A stretch of DNA of 64,000 nucleotides from JBALVT01 sp047612385 (lineage in GTDB: Bacteria; Pseudomonadota; Gammaproteobacteria; Pseudomonadales; Halieaceae). Under the pieces are notes generated by a model. That model was not told the DNA's origin and made no database searches. It worked only from the letters and a program-made list of their open reading frames with translations. Below, one piece after another: positions 27,611 through 37,576 of the stretch. The stretch covers positions 1 to 64,000 of the forward strand of contig JBLGAR010000006.1 of NCBI GenBank assembly GCA_047612385.1. The letters are read 5' to 3'. Positions within the stretch are counted from its first letter, which is position 1; each line of letters opens with the position of its first letter. A program made the translations under genes and the position numbers.

Positions 27611-28537
27611 ATGCAGTTACAGTCTGTGATTGATTCTGCAGTAGCAGAAGTGGGGCGTGTGCTACTCGGTAAAGAACCTCAGATACGACTGGCCTTGTGC
27701 TGTTTGTTTGCCAAGGGTCATTTGCTGATCGAAGACCTTCCCGGGATGGGTAAAACCACCCTATCTCATGCACTGGCAGACGTATTGGGGCTGGAGTATA
27801 AGCGGGTGCAGTTTACCAGCGATTTATTGCCAGCAGATATTCTTGGGGTCTCCGTTTTCGATCGCAATGATGCCAGCTTCACTTTTCATCCCGGCCCCAT
27901 TTTTACCCAGTTGCTATTAGCGGATGAAATCAACCGAACTACACCCCGGACTCAGAGCGCACTGCTGGAGGCGATGGCTGAAGAGCAGGTAACGGTGGAG
28001 GGGGAGACGCGGCCATTACCTCAGCCATTTTTTGTGATCGCGACCCAGAACCCCATCGATCAATCGGGAACTTATCCGCTGCCCGAGTCTCAACTCGACA
28101 GATTTTTGATGAGGCTCGAGCTGGGCTATCCCCATCCGGCGGCGGAGCGAGAAATGTTTCAGCGCAGCGACAGTGCGCACGTTCAACACAAGACCAAGAC
28201 CTGCATTTCTTTGGAGCAGTTGTACACCATTCGAACGGCAGTGGCTCAGGTACACGCTTCGGACAACTTGCTCGACTATTTACAACGTGTGGTGGCTTAT
28301 ACTCGGCAGTCTCCGGCCTTTGCAGTGGGCCTTTCTCCCCGAGGAGCCCTGGCCTTGTTAGACAGCGCCAAAGCCTGGGCTGTGATGAATAGCCGTGGGC
28401 ATCTTGTGCCCGAAGATATTCAGGTAGTATTACGTAGCGTGGCGGGGCATAGATTAATACCCAGCAGTGACTACGCCGGCGACAGTGGTGCGCTGGTGGA
28501 GCAACTGCAAAAGAACGTGGACGTCATAAATCCTTAA
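27611..28537 (+). CDS. MoxR-family AAA ATPase (module with DUF58 and TgpA)
   Basis: A 308-residue MoxR ATPase, a chaperone-like AAA+ protein. Walker A is LIEDLPGMGKTTLSHALA; Walker B is LLLADEINRTTPRTQSALLE; sensor 1 is FFVIATQNPIDQSGTYPLPE. The C-terminal lid contains GLSPRGALALLDSAKAWA. ATG 27611 (after AGGG) is preferred; a longer start at TTG 27554 would overlap metZ. Such ATPases usually act with the DUF58 protein encoded next and a transglutaminase-like membrane protein; the client is unknown. Confidence 0.9.
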   Translation: MQLQSVIDSAVAEVGRVLLGKEPQIRLALCCLFAKGHLLIEDLPGMGKTTLSHALADVLGLEYKRVQFTSDLLPADILGVSVFDRNDASFTFHPGPIFTQLLLADEINRTTPRTQSALLEAMAEEQVTVEGETRPLPQPFFVIATQNPIDQSGTYPLPESQLDRFLMRLELGYPHPAAEREMFQRSDSAHVQHKTKTCISLEQLYTIRTAVAQVHASDNLLDYLQRVVAYTRQSPAFAVGLSPRGALALLDSAKAWAVMNSRGHLVPEDIQVVLRSVAGHRLIPSSDYAGDSGALVEQLQKNVDVINP

Positions 28538-28560
28538 GTAGACTTTTGTAGAGCGCGGCT

Positions 28561-29562
28561 ATGTCAAACATATCAGCGGGGACCGGAATGTTTGAATCAA
28601 TGCGCCGGGTTATTAAAGTCCGATTCGAAAAGTGGGTGAATCGCCGTATCCCTCCCGCGCGTTCGATAACCCTTGATCAGAAACGCATATTTATTTTTCC
28701 CTCCAAGGTGGGCCTGTTCTTCAGTGTTTGTCTTCTCGTGATGCTGATCACCGGAATCAACTATCAGAACAATATGACCTTCGCCTTAACATTTCTGCTG
28801 GCAACCCTGTTTGTCGTGGGGATATTGCACACCTATGCAAACCTCTCTGGGCTGACTATCCATGCGGTTCGTGCCGATGCCGCCTTCCCGGGACAGCTTG
28901 CCGAATTCGAAATAATGATCGAGAAGTCTAGTGATCGCGCCCATGTTGCCCTGCTCAGCAAGTGGCCGGATAGTTCTCCGCAGGTGATCAGCCTGGTTGA
29001 GGAAGTCAGCGCCAGAGTCTGTTTGCACAATGAGGTGGGAGGTCGCGGCTGGTTCCACCCGGGGAGGATGCTACTTGAGTCAACCTACCCGCTGGGCCTG
29101 CTGCGCTGCTGGACGTGGGTAGATTTGGATTTGCACGCCCTCGTTTATCCCAGACCCATTGCCAGTGCAACGCTGGAGGGGATGGCTTCGGACACACCAG
29201 ATGGTGCTGCAGAGCAAGTCGAAGGCAAAGATGATTTCTCCGGGTTTCGAGATTACCGCCGTGGCGATTCCCTTAGACAAGTTCATTGGAAGGGGCTGGC
29301 CAGGGGACAAGCACTGCAGACCAAGCAATACACGGCCTATGCAGACCGCAGCGTATGGCTCGACTGGGGTATGTTTCAGGGCATTGGTGTCGAACAGCGA
29401 TTGTCACATCTGTGCTACTGGGCGCTGCAGTTTGATGCTCAGAATGAGGAGTATGGACTGCGCCTGCCAGGGCTTGTAATACAACCTGATACTGGCGTCA
29501 AACATCGAGAGCAGGTTCTCAAAGAATTAGCGCTTTACGGTATTTCGGAACGGCGCCGGTGA
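28561..29562 (+). CDS. DUF58 membrane protein
   Basis: A 333-residue protein with two adjacent membrane helices at about residues 53-95 (VGLFFSVCLLVMLITGINYQ, then a second ending at VGILHTY) and a C-terminal DUF58 domain marked by KDDFSGFRDYRRGDSLRQVHWKGLARG. DUF58 is VWA-like. It lies between a MoxR ATPase and TgpA and overlaps tgpA by four bases (GTGA), so the three probably form one complex or pathway. Confidence 0.88.
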   Translation: MSNISAGTGMFESMRRVIKVRFEKWVNRRIPPARSITLDQKRIFIFPSKVGLFFSVCLLVMLITGINYQNNMTFALTFLLATLFVVGILHTYANLSGLTIHAVRADAAFPGQLAEFEIMIEKSSDRAHVALLSKWPDSSPQVISLVEEVSARVCLHNEVGGRGWFHPGRMLLESTYPLGLLRCWTWVDLDLHALVYPRPIASATLEGMASDTPDGAAEQVEGKDDFSGFRDYRRGDSLRQVHWKGLARGQALQTKQYTAYADRSVWLDWGMFQGIGVEQRLSHLCYWALQFDAQNEEYGLRLPGLVIQPDTGVKHREQVLKELALYGISERRR

Positions 29563-31565
29563 AGGCCGAGGAACAACTTCCGCGCAGCGCCTTGGGCTGG
29601 ATTATTCTGGCGCAATTCAGTCTTATCGTTCTTCACCTGGAACGTATTCCAGTTTGGATTGTTGCGGTCTACTTACTCGCAGCGTTGTGGCGTTTTCAGG
29701 TTTACTCCGGTCGCTGGTCATTTCCAGGGCGCATCGTTAAAGCACTACTTATTGTTACCTCTTTTGTAGGAATCTTTTTTAGTTACGGAAGTCTCGTGGG
29801 ATTGGAGCCTACAGTCGCTCTACTGTTAGCCGCCTTCGCACTAAAATTTATTGAGTTGGCCAAACGCAAGGATGCTTATGTCTTGTTGTTTCTCGCTTAC
29901 TTCGTATGTGTCACCGAATTCCTTTTTAGTCAGGATTTGCTGGTCGTGCTCTTTTCCATGCTCAATGTCGTTTTGATCACTACTGCGTTGGTAGCCTTGC
30001 ATCACCCCGGCCAGCACCGTTTCAAACTGGGAACGATTCGCTTGCCGATAGTTATGTTGGGGCAATCGATTCCATTGATGTTGGTGTTGTTTTTTCTGTT
30101 TCCACGCATAGGACCGCTTTGGTCAGTACCCCTAAAAAGCCACACGGCTAAAACCGGGGTGAGCGACTTTATGCGCCCTGGAGATATATCCAATTTGAGT
30201 CAGTCGGCTGATGTGGCTTTTCGGGTGCAGTTTGAAGGGGCGATTCCAGCTAAGGCTGATATGTACTGGCGGGGCCTTGTGTTCAGCACCATCAGAGATG
30301 GCGCCTGGACCAGCTTGCAGTACTTCGATGTGCCAACGCTCGAACGCAAGCAGAAAGTACCAGAAACCACAGGAGAGGTCCTGCTCTACGACATTATTAT
30401 GGAGCCCACTCAGCAGAACTGGCTCTACAGTTTGCGATATGCGGATTCAGGAAGTTCAAAAATTCTGAGTAGCCCAGATTACCGGCTCTATTCGCCGGTG
30501 GTTTTGGAGGATGAATATCGTTACTCCGTCCGCAGCTGGCCTGACACAGTGATAGAGACAGAGCTTTCCACTTGGCGAAGGGAGGTTGAATTGACGTTGC
30601 CCAAGGATGTAAATCCACTTACTCGGGAATTTGCGGCTGGATTGCGAGAGCAACACGACAGTGATCGCGATCTGGTTGACGCGTTGCTTAAAAAGTTTAA
30701 CGAAGAAGAATACGTTTATACCCTACAACCTCCATTGCTAGGAAAGAATGCGATGGATGATTTTTTGTTTCAGACTCGTCGGGGTTTTTGCGAGCACTAC
30801 GCCTATGCCTTTGTGGTTACGATGCGAGCAGCGGGTATACCCGCGCGCGTCGTGGCTGGTTATCAAGGCGGAGAGATCAACCCGGTAAATTCGACGGTGA
30901 TCGTTCATCAGTTTGATGCCCACGCCTGGGCAGAAGTCTGGTTGGAGGGAGAGGGCTGGGTGAGGGTCGACCCTACCGGCGCAGTCTCCTCCGATAGAAT
31001 AGAGTGGGGGCTAGAGCGAGCGATGGCCGGTGAGGGCAGCTTTCTTTCCAATTCTCTTTTGTCACCGCTGCGCTATCGAAGTATCCCCTGGCTCAATGAA
31101 ATGCGACTGCAATACGACGCATTAACTTGGCGCTGGCAAAGCTGGGTGGTTGGGTACGATACCGACAGACAATACGAGTTTCTCGAAAGTTTGCTGGGTG
31201 AGTTTAACGCCAGAAAGTTTGCCCTGGTGTTGATAGGCACGTGGATGCTGGTGTTGGTACCGGTGGGCTTTTCTTTGTTGGGTACGCGCAAACTGCACAG
31301 GCGTTCAGAGGAGGATAAATACTATGTGGCTTTTTGTACTAGGCTTGCAAAGCACGGTATTGTTCGTGAATCTGCGGAAACGCCAATGATGTATGCTAGT
31401 CGCGCCACTGCTTTTGCTCCTTCATCTGCGGTTTCGATCCTAGAGATAACCACCTTGTATAGTGAATTGGTCTACTCCAACCAGGGGTTGGACAAATCAG
31501 GCAAGAAGCGATTATTGCGCGAACTCGCTAGGGCTGTGCGGGCTTTTCGCGTCAATAAAAAGTAA
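29559..31565 (+). CDS. tgpA: TgpA-like membrane transglutaminase
   Basis: A 668-residue protein. The first ~200 residues hold about six membrane helices (DUF3488 region); the periplasmic part carries a transglutaminase core; one more helix lies near 549-570 before a cytoplasmic DUF4129-like tail. The catalytic triad is visible: Cys near residue 411 in TRRGFCEHYAYAF, His in FDAHAWAEVWL, Asp in VRVDPTGAV. P. aeruginosa TgpA is a similar essential transglutaminase beside MoxR and DUF58 genes. Start GTG 29559 overlaps the DUF58 gene. Confidence 0.9.
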   Translation: MKAEEQLPRSALGWIILAQFSLIVLHLERIPVWIVAVYLLAALWRFQVYSGRWSFPGRIVKALLIVTSFVGIFFSYGSLVGLEPTVALLLAAFALKFIELAKRKDAYVLLFLAYFVCVTEFLFSQDLLVVLFSMLNVVLITTALVALHHPGQHRFKLGTIRLPIVMLGQSIPLMLVLFFLFPRIGPLWSVPLKSHTAKTGVSDFMRPGDISNLSQSADVAFRVQFEGAIPAKADMYWRGLVFSTIRDGAWTSLQYFDVPTLERKQKVPETTGEVLLYDIIMEPTQQNWLYSLRYADSGSSKILSSPDYRLYSPVVLEDEYRYSVRSWPDTVIETELSTWRREVELTLPKDVNPLTREFAAGLREQHDSDRDLVDALLKKFNEEEYVYTLQPPLLGKNAMDDFLFQTRRGFCEHYAYAFVVTMRAAGIPARVVAGYQGGEINPVNSTVIVHQFDAHAWAEVWLEGEGWVRVDPTGAVSSDRIEWGLERAMAGEGSFLSNSLLSPLRYRSIPWLNEMRLQYDALTWRWQSWVVGYDTDRQYEFLESLLGEFNARKFALVLIGTWMLVLVPVGFSLLGTRKLHRRSEEDKYYVAFCTRLAKHGIVRESAETPMMYASRATAFAPSSAVSILEITTLYSELVYSNQGLDKSGKKRLLRELARAVRAFRVNKK

Positions 31566-31581
31566 AACTCTAGACATAAAA

Positions 31582-31607
31582 AACCCCGCAAAAGCGGGGT
31601 TAGAATT
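31582..31607. terminator. Terminator between tgpA and acnB
   Basis: AACCCCGC and GCGGGGTT form a perfect 8-bp stem around AAAA. On the reverse strand the hairpin is followed by TTTTTTATG, giving a classical terminator for acnB; on the forward strand only TTAG follows, so it is weaker for tgpA. Confidence 0.85.
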
Positions 31608-31624
31608 TCGAAGGCAACGCGCAA

Positions 31625-34246
31625 TCAAGCTGGAACGCGAACTTCCTCTATTTGTATCGCCGCGATTTTTTTACCTTCTTCCGCGTTTTTCTGGAACGAC
31701 GCGATTTGGTCAAAGTTCAGGTAGCGATATATTTCCTCTGACATAGAGTCCAGATTTTTTGTGTATTCCATGTACTCTTCGGGGGTTGGCAGCCGGCCCA
31801 AAATGGCTCCAACAGCGGCGAGTTCTGCTGAAGTCAGGTAGACGTTGGCCCCATCGCCCAAGCGGTTGGGAAAGTTTCGAGTGGACGTTGACAGTACAGT
31901 GGAGTTTGCCGCCACGCGCGCCTGGTTACCCATGCACAGTGAGCAGCCGGGCATTTCTGTCCTGGCTCCGGCGGCGCCAAAGATATTGTAGTAGCCTTCT
32001 TCCATCAGTTGATGCTCGTCCATCTTGGTAGGAGGTACAATCCACAAGCGCGTGGAAATCCCGCCTTTATGTTGTTCGAGCAGTTTGCCGGCGGCTCTGA
32101 AGTGACCGATATTGGTCATACAGCTACCGATAAATACCTCGTCAACTTTATCGCCAGCTACCGCAGACAACAAACGAGCATCGTCCGGATCGTTGGGGCA
32201 GCATACGATTGGCTCTGTCACTTCTGCCAAATCTATTTCAATGATGGCTGCGTATTCGGCATCTGCATCGGCTTTCATCAAGCTGGGGTTGGCCAGCCAC
32301 TCTTCCATCTTCTTGGCACGACGTTCGATAGTGCGGGCATCTCCGTACCCATCTGCAATCATGGAACGCAACAGAACGACGTTCGAGTTCAGGTATTCCA
32401 CAACAGAACCTTCGTTCATGGCAATGGTACACCCGGCCGCTGAGCGTTCGGCTGAGGCATCGGACAGCTCAAATGCCTGCTCGGCTGTGAGATCTCCAAG
32501 ACCTTCAATTTCTAGAATGCGGCCAGAGAATATATTTTTCTTGCCCTTTTTCTCTACGGTCAGCAGACCTTCTTTGATGCCGTAATAGGGAATGGCATGA
32601 ACCAGATCTCGCAGGGTGATGCCAGGCTGCATTTCGCCCTTGAATCGAACTAAAACTGATTCAGGCATATCAAGAGGCATGACACCGGTCGCTGCGGCAA
32701 AGGCCACAAGTCCGGAACCTGCGGGGAAGGAAATGCCGAGCGGGAAACGAGTGTGCGAGTCACCACCGGTTCCCACAGTGTCTGGCAACAGCATGCGGTT
32801 CAACCAAGAGTGGATAATACCATCTCCTGGGCGCAGTGAAACGCCGCCACGTGTCATGATGAAGTCAGGTAGGTTGTGCTGCGTATCGATATCAACGGGC
32901 TTGGGGTAGGCTGCTGTGTGACAGAAGGATTGCATCGTTAGGTCGGCAGAAAATCCCAGACAAGCTAGGTCTTTAAGTTCGTCGCGAGTCATTGGTCCAG
33001 TCGTGTCTTGCGAACCCACAGTGGTCATTCGCGGCTCGCAGTAAGTGCCGGGGCGCACTCCCTCAACGCCACAGGCGCGTCCAACCATTTTCTGCCCCAG
33101 GGTGTAGCCTTTGCCCGTATCAACGGGTGCATCAGGTGTGCGGAACATCGTGGAGGTTTCAAGGCCTAGCGCTTCGCGTGCTCTTGCTGTTAGCCCTCTA
33201 CCGATAATGAGGTTGATGCGCCCGCCTGCGCGTACTTCGTCCAGCAATACATCTGACTTCAGTTCAAACTCAGAGAGTACGTCGCCAGATTCAGACAGAA
33301 TCTTGCCGTCGTAGGGTCGAATTTCGATTACATCGCCCATACCCAGATCGTCAACGGGGGCTTCAAAAACCAGTGCTCCAGCGTCTTCCATGGTGTTGTA
33401 AAAAATCGGCGCTACTTTGTTGCCAATGCAAATGCCGCCGCCTTTCTTATTGGGAACACCGGAAATGTCGTCACCAAAAAACCACAACACAGAGTTGGTC
33501 GCAGATTTTCTGGAAGAACCGGTGCCGACCACATCGCCGACAAAGGCGACGGGGTAGCCCATTGCTTGTATTTCTGCAACCTTGTCCATTGGTCCTGTAA
33601 CGCCGTGCTCCTGTGGCTCAAGACCATCTCGGGACATTTTGTACATAGCCAAGGCGTGTAGTGGAATATCAGGACGCGACCAGGCATCTGGAGCCGGGGA
33701 TAGATCGTCAGTATTGGTTTCGCCGATCACTTTGAACACGGCGACCTTAATGGACTCAGCAACTGCATCGCGCGAAGTAAACCATTCTGCATCTGCCCAT
33801 GATTGCATAACTGATTTGGCGTGTTCATTGCCAGCGCTGGCTAGATTTTCCACATCGTGGAAGGCATCAAACATCAATAGAGTGTGTTTCAGCTCTTTTG
33901 CTGCCAGCGGAGCCAGCGCATCATCGGAAAGAGAATTAACCAGGGTCTCGATGTTGTAACCACCGTGCATGTTGCCCAGAAGCTCTATTGCAAGGTTTCT
34001 ATCAACGAGAGGGCTGCTCGCCTGTCCATTCACAATAGCCGACAAAAAGCCTGCTTTAACATAGGCGGCCTCGTCTACGCCTGGAGGCACACGATCCGTA
34101 ATAAGTTCGAGCAGGAACGTATCTTCGCCCGCTGGCGGGTTCTTAAGTAATTCTACAAGGCCGGCGACTTGCTCTGCACTGAGGGGTTTGGCAGGGATAT
34201 TCTGGCGGGCGCGTTCGGCCACGTGTTCGCGATATGCTTCAAGCAC
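31625..34246 (-). CDS. acnB: Aconitate hydratase B
   Basis: An 873-residue bifunctional aconitase and 2-methylisocitrate dehydratase of the citrate cycle (E. coli AcnB is 865 residues). The N-terminal HEAT-like domain begins LEAYREHVAERARQNIPAKP; the swivel domain follows, then the Fe-S core with CCPNDPDDARLL, VDEVFIGSCMTNIGHF and MPGCSLCMGNQARVAANSTV. The start ATG 34246 follows AAGGAG. It is convergent with tgpA, with a shared terminator hairpin between them. Confidence 0.97.
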   Translation of the reverse strand: MLEAYREHVAERARQNIPAKPLSAEQVAGLVELLKNPPAGEDTFLLELITDRVPPGVDEAAYVKAGFLSAIVNGQASSPLVDRNLAIELLGNMHGGYNIETLVNSLSDDALAPLAAKELKHTLLMFDAFHDVENLASAGNEHAKSVMQSWADAEWFTSRDAVAESIKVAVFKVIGETNTDDLSPAPDAWSRPDIPLHALAMYKMSRDGLEPQEHGVTGPMDKVAEIQAMGYPVAFVGDVVGTGSSRKSATNSVLWFFGDDISGVPNKKGGGICIGNKVAPIFYNTMEDAGALVFEAPVDDLGMGDVIEIRPYDGKILSESGDVLSEFELKSDVLLDEVRAGGRINLIIGRGLTARAREALGLETSTMFRTPDAPVDTGKGYTLGQKMVGRACGVEGVRPGTYCEPRMTTVGSQDTTGPMTRDELKDLACLGFSADLTMQSFCHTAAYPKPVDIDTQHNLPDFIMTRGGVSLRPGDGIIHSWLNRMLLPDTVGTGGDSHTRFPLGISFPAGSGLVAFAAATGVMPLDMPESVLVRFKGEMQPGITLRDLVHAIPYYGIKEGLLTVEKKGKKNIFSGRILEIEGLGDLTAEQAFELSDASAERSAAGCTIAMNEGSVVEYLNSNVVLLRSMIADGYGDARTIERRAKKMEEWLANPSLMKADADAEYAAIIEIDLAEVTEPIVCCPNDPDDARLLSAVAGDKVDEVFIGSCMTNIGHFRAAGKLLEQHKGGISTRLWIVPPTKMDEHQLMEEGYYNIFGAAGARTEMPGCSLCMGNQARVAANSTVLSTSTRNFPNRLGDGANVYLTSAELAAVGAILGRLPTPEEYMEYTKNLDSMSEEIYRYLNFDQIASFQKNAEEGKKIAAIQIEEVRVPA

Positions 34247-34420
34247 GTTTGAGCTCCTTATGTTGGCTGAATCCCTCTAGACACTGTGTAAAGAGATGTT
34301 CATGGTGGAGTTGAAATCGGTTGGGGAGTATAGCCTAAGCGAGCATTAAGATAAATAAATCAAACGCTTATACCGTGCATTCACTTGGGTGATATCGTAA
34401 ACTCGTTGTTGCACAGCCCT

Positions 34421-34915
34421 ATGTGGAAATTTCAGATCAGCATGCTTCTACCGCCAGTAAAAACTCCCTGTATCGGTGTTTGTTCGACCGGAATTGGCGA
34501 CTTGGTGTGCCGTGGCTGTAAGCGATTCGCCCATGAAGTAATCAATTGGAATGGCTACACGGCAGATCAAAAGCGCGTTGTTGATTCGCGCCTCTCACAG
34601 TTTTTGTCCCAATGTGTGAGCAATAAGCTCCGAGTAGTAGACGCTAAGTTATTGGAGTGGCAACTCGGTGTGCAGCAGATCAGTTATAGCAAAGCGCACG
34701 ATGAATACTGTTGGACCTATAGTTTGATAAAAGCCGGTGCCAGTCAGATTCAGCAACCCGCTGAATACGGCTTTGAACTGGATATCCGTTATAGAGAAGT
34801 GCCTCTGGTCGATTTGAAAGACTTGATAGATCAGGAATTCTTTACTTTGTCTCAGGCCCACTACGATCGCTATATGCTGACCCCGGATATGTTCTTAGGT
34901 CAGAACGAACCGTAA
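34421..34915 (+). CDS. DUF1289-domain protein
   Basis: A protein of about 164 residues. The N-terminal DUF1289 motif is TPCIGVCSTGIGDLVCRGCKRFAHEVINW, a small four-cysteine site likely to bind a metal. The remaining ~115 residues are not recognised and may be specific to the lineage. Start uncertain: ATG 34421, ATG 34442 or TTG 34385; none has a strong ribosome-binding site. It is divergent from acnB, 174 bases away. No function is established for the family. Confidence 0.75.
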   Translation: MWKFQISMLLPPVKTPCIGVCSTGIGDLVCRGCKRFAHEVINWNGYTADQKRVVDSRLSQFLSQCVSNKLRVVDAKLLEWQLGVQQISYSKAHDEYCWTYSLIKAGASQIQQPAEYGFELDIRYREVPLVDLKDLIDQEFFTLSQAHYDRYMLTPDMFLGQNEP

Positions 34916-34984
34916 TCGCAAAAACGAATAGCAGCCACTTTTTTGCCAAGCTAAAAGTGAACAAACAAAGCTCTGTAACATCGT

Positions 34985-36301
34985 TTACTGCTTTGCGGTG
35001 TACTGTTCAGGATTAAGAATTTTAACTTCACGTTGAGGAAAGGGTATTTCGATACCGTTTTCTCTCAAGGTTTCGAGAATAATCAGCATCAGATCTCCGC
35101 CCACTCTGTTTTTACCATCGTCAATACCAATCATCCAGAATTCGACGAACATGTTGATACCTGAGTCACCGAAACTGTCTATCTCACAGTCAGGTCGTTC
35201 TTCAAATGGTACATCTAAACCGCTTATGACTTGCTCGTGTCCGGCTACCGCCACTTTGATAAATTCGACCATGGTGCGTATGTCTGTGGCATAAGGCACA
35301 GAAAAATCGACGCGGTATCGTTGCTTTGGATCTTTGTGAGTGTAGTTGACGATCAAAGAAGAAATGAATTTTTCGTTAGGGACTAAAATATCTTTGCCGT
35401 CGTAGGTTTCCAATACGGCATAACGCATTTTAAATTCTCGGACAAAACCACTTTGTCCATCATCTAGTTCAACAAAATCACCCACTGTTAGTGATCTGTC
35501 GAGCAGAATAATGATCCCCGAGATAAAGTTTGAAGCGATAGACTGTAAGCCGAACCCTAGCCCTACACCGACCGCTCCACTAAATACTGCTAGTGTGGTC
35601 AGATTGACCCCCATAACATTTAGCAGCAACAGCGTAACGATACAGAAAAGAGCCACTTCGAATAGTTTGCTGAGTACTTCCTTGGTTGGCACATCGAGAG
35701 AAGCTTGTTTTTTTATCACGGCCTTGCCAAAGGTGCTTGAGGCACGGCCTAGCCAAAATAAGAAACTGCCAAAAATGACAACTCTGCTTACACCGTAAGC
35801 GGATATGCTGAAGTTACCAGCCTCCAGTGATATTTCTTCGAGAGCGCTAATGACGCGCGGCAAAAAATCTAATAAATGCAAAAACAAAATGGGCAGACCA
35901 ACCCATCTAAACAAAGATGCAGCGAACTTATGCTGAACAAAGACGCGTATTAAAGAGTTAAAAAATAATAATACTGCTATGGCTAAAGCTGTCTCGATTA
36001 ACCAAGGTGTGAACGTTAGGCCTTCACCTACTTTTGTTGAAATCTGGAGTAGAATAATTGCCAATAATGGAAATAGTATCCCACCAATTCTAAAAGCAAG
36101 TTTGCGCACCGGATGGGCGCTCTCTAGGGGTTCAGTACCAGTTAGTCCGCCACTGTGCCTTATTTTATAAGCAATGGCATAAGACAATGCATAGATAACT
36201 ACAATGGCAAGCAGTTGAATATAAGTGTTGGTATCACTGGCAGCGAGTTGAGCAGTCCGCAAAAATTCGTCAACTACTGTCGAGCCTGATTTTATGTCCA
36301 T
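34985..36301 (-). CDS. MscS-family mechanosensitive ion channel
   Basis: A 438-residue inner-membrane channel of the small-conductance family, which opens under hypo-osmotic stress. Several N-terminal helices precede the pore helix and beta domain: LAVFSGAVGVGLGFGLQSIA is the Gly/Ala-rich pore-lining helix, then NFISGIIILLDRSLTVGDFV; the C-terminal part contains VPNEKFISSLIVNYTH. ATG 36301 is chosen because GAGG lies eight bases upstream; an ATG at 36316 would add five residues. It stands alone on the reverse strand. Confidence 0.9.
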   Translation of the reverse strand: MDIKSGSTVVDEFLRTAQLAASDTNTYIQLLAIVVIYALSYAIAYKIRHSGGLTGTEPLESAHPVRKLAFRIGGILFPLLAIILLQISTKVGEGLTFTPWLIETALAIAVLLFFNSLIRVFVQHKFAASLFRWVGLPILFLHLLDFLPRVISALEEISLEAGNFSISAYGVSRVVIFGSFLFWLGRASSTFGKAVIKKQASLDVPTKEVLSKLFEVALFCIVTLLLLNVMGVNLTTLAVFSGAVGVGLGFGLQSIASNFISGIIILLDRSLTVGDFVELDDGQSGFVREFKMRYAVLETYDGKDILVPNEKFISSLIVNYTHKDPKQRYRVDFSVPYATDIRTMVEFIKVAVAGHEQVISGLDVPFEERPDCEIDSFGDSGINMFVEFWMIGIDDGKNRVGGDLMLIILETLRENGIEIPFPQREVKILNPEQYTAKQ

Positions 36302-36908
36302 GCGATGTGGCCTCATTTTACAATTAGTTGACGCATAACAATAACAAGCGCCTTTTTCTTGGCTACCTTACTCTAACGAATTGAAGGACGGCAATTATGT
36401 CGTGTCTTTTATCGCTTACTGGCGATGTGAGTTCTTCGGGCTGTGATACTCACGTAAACGATCACACCAGTAAACAATGCCGGAAGAATCAAGGCCGATA
36501 ACACTCCAGTCAGTTTGAATTGCTGCATGCCGTCAGGCACAGCAAATGTGAGCGCGGTATGCCCGCTTTCAGCGAGTAGTTTCTCTTACTGCTTGCAAAC
36601 GATTAGCACAGTGTTCCAGTCTATTTGAATATAGCAGCGATGAACGAGACCTATATCGCTAGAAGAAATACTGCCACGCCTAGTGTTAAGCTCTCCGGAG
36701 CGACGAATGTCATCACAATGAACGCAAACGTAATTCCGACCTATTGCGGTACTCCACTTTTTACACAATGATCGTAGAGTGTGCGCTGACCGGTTGAGAT
36801 CACACCACTTTTGTGACATTTCCTCATTGTCAGAAATTTTTACACTTCTGATCATATCTAATTTGGGCTTTTCTGAAAGCCATTGATTCCTATGACTATG
36901 GCAAGCCC
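36302..36908. other. Gap with degenerate coding traces
   Basis: No intact gene is seen. On the reverse strand an open stretch at 36409-36585 reads like the C-terminal end of a membrane protein (LTGVLSALILPALFTGVIVY then VSITARRTHIASKR and a stop), but no start codon of usual type precedes it and an in-frame stop closes it upstream, so it is probably a relic. A reverse reading frame at 36586-36855 does not resemble a protein. Confidence 0.35.
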
Positions 36909-37394
36909 CTAGTATCGTTGATATCTAATAGGCAACGAGTTCTCGGTTTTTTTTTGCTGATCCACCTCGGTTTGATACTGTACCCCCTGCCGTTCTAAGG
37001 ACTGTTGAACACCCTGGTATTTACTAACGACCTGTTCCATATGGCTGGCGGTGCCGTGACGGGCAATCATCATCATTGCCCGGCGTTGTGACGCGGCTCA
37101 TCGCACGGACCTTGGAATAGCTGATTCCCCCAGTGCAGAAAGACTGGCCGATCAGCGGTAGAGTTTCTAGAGCATGAGCCACCCGAACTTTTGCTCGCGC
37201 CGCCCCCAGGGCTATACCGCATTTCCAGTTTAACCAGTGGCACAAGAGCGCACAGTGCCGCCGCCGCTCCAGGCTTTAGCATCATCGAAGCTCGCGATGA
37301 GTTTCAGTAATTGACAATTCGCGGCATTGGTCCGACCTGCCAGCAGTGTGATTTCGTTGCCGAGCGCTTCATTGGTATCTACGGGAGAGTTCAT
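36909..37394 (-). pseudogene. DUF222 (13E12-repeat-like) protein, frameshifted and truncated
   Basis: Three consecutive segments in different frames reconstruct the N-terminal part of a DUF222 protein, a family often fused to an HNH nuclease. First frame from ATG 37394: NEITLLAGRTNAANCQLLKL and SFDDAKAWSGGGTVRSCA. After a one-base loss near 37235: WLNWKCGIALGAARAKVRVA, ALETLPLIGQSF and SYSKVRAMSRVTTPGND. After a second shift near 37075: IARHGTASHMEQVVSKYQGV, then a stop at 36909. The rest of DUF222 and any HNH domain are missing. Assignment is by recalled family pattern. Confidence 0.75.
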
Positions 37395-37576
37395 GGCGAG
37401 ATGCAAGATAGTACCAGCTAAAACCAGTGGATTTCGACCTAAGTGTCTCTGCTCAATATACAGCGAACCAAGACAATGCAGGCATGGCCAGCTGACACTG
37501 TCTGTCCGTCAAAACTGAATAGGACTGCACCCCGCCTTCTATCCGGTCCGGCCCACTTGCGGTAAACTCCTCGCCC

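Noticed and set aside
36586..36855. 89-codon reverse frame in the 36-37 kb gap
   Set aside because: No recognisable pattern and no ribosome-binding site; the neighbourhood is decayed.
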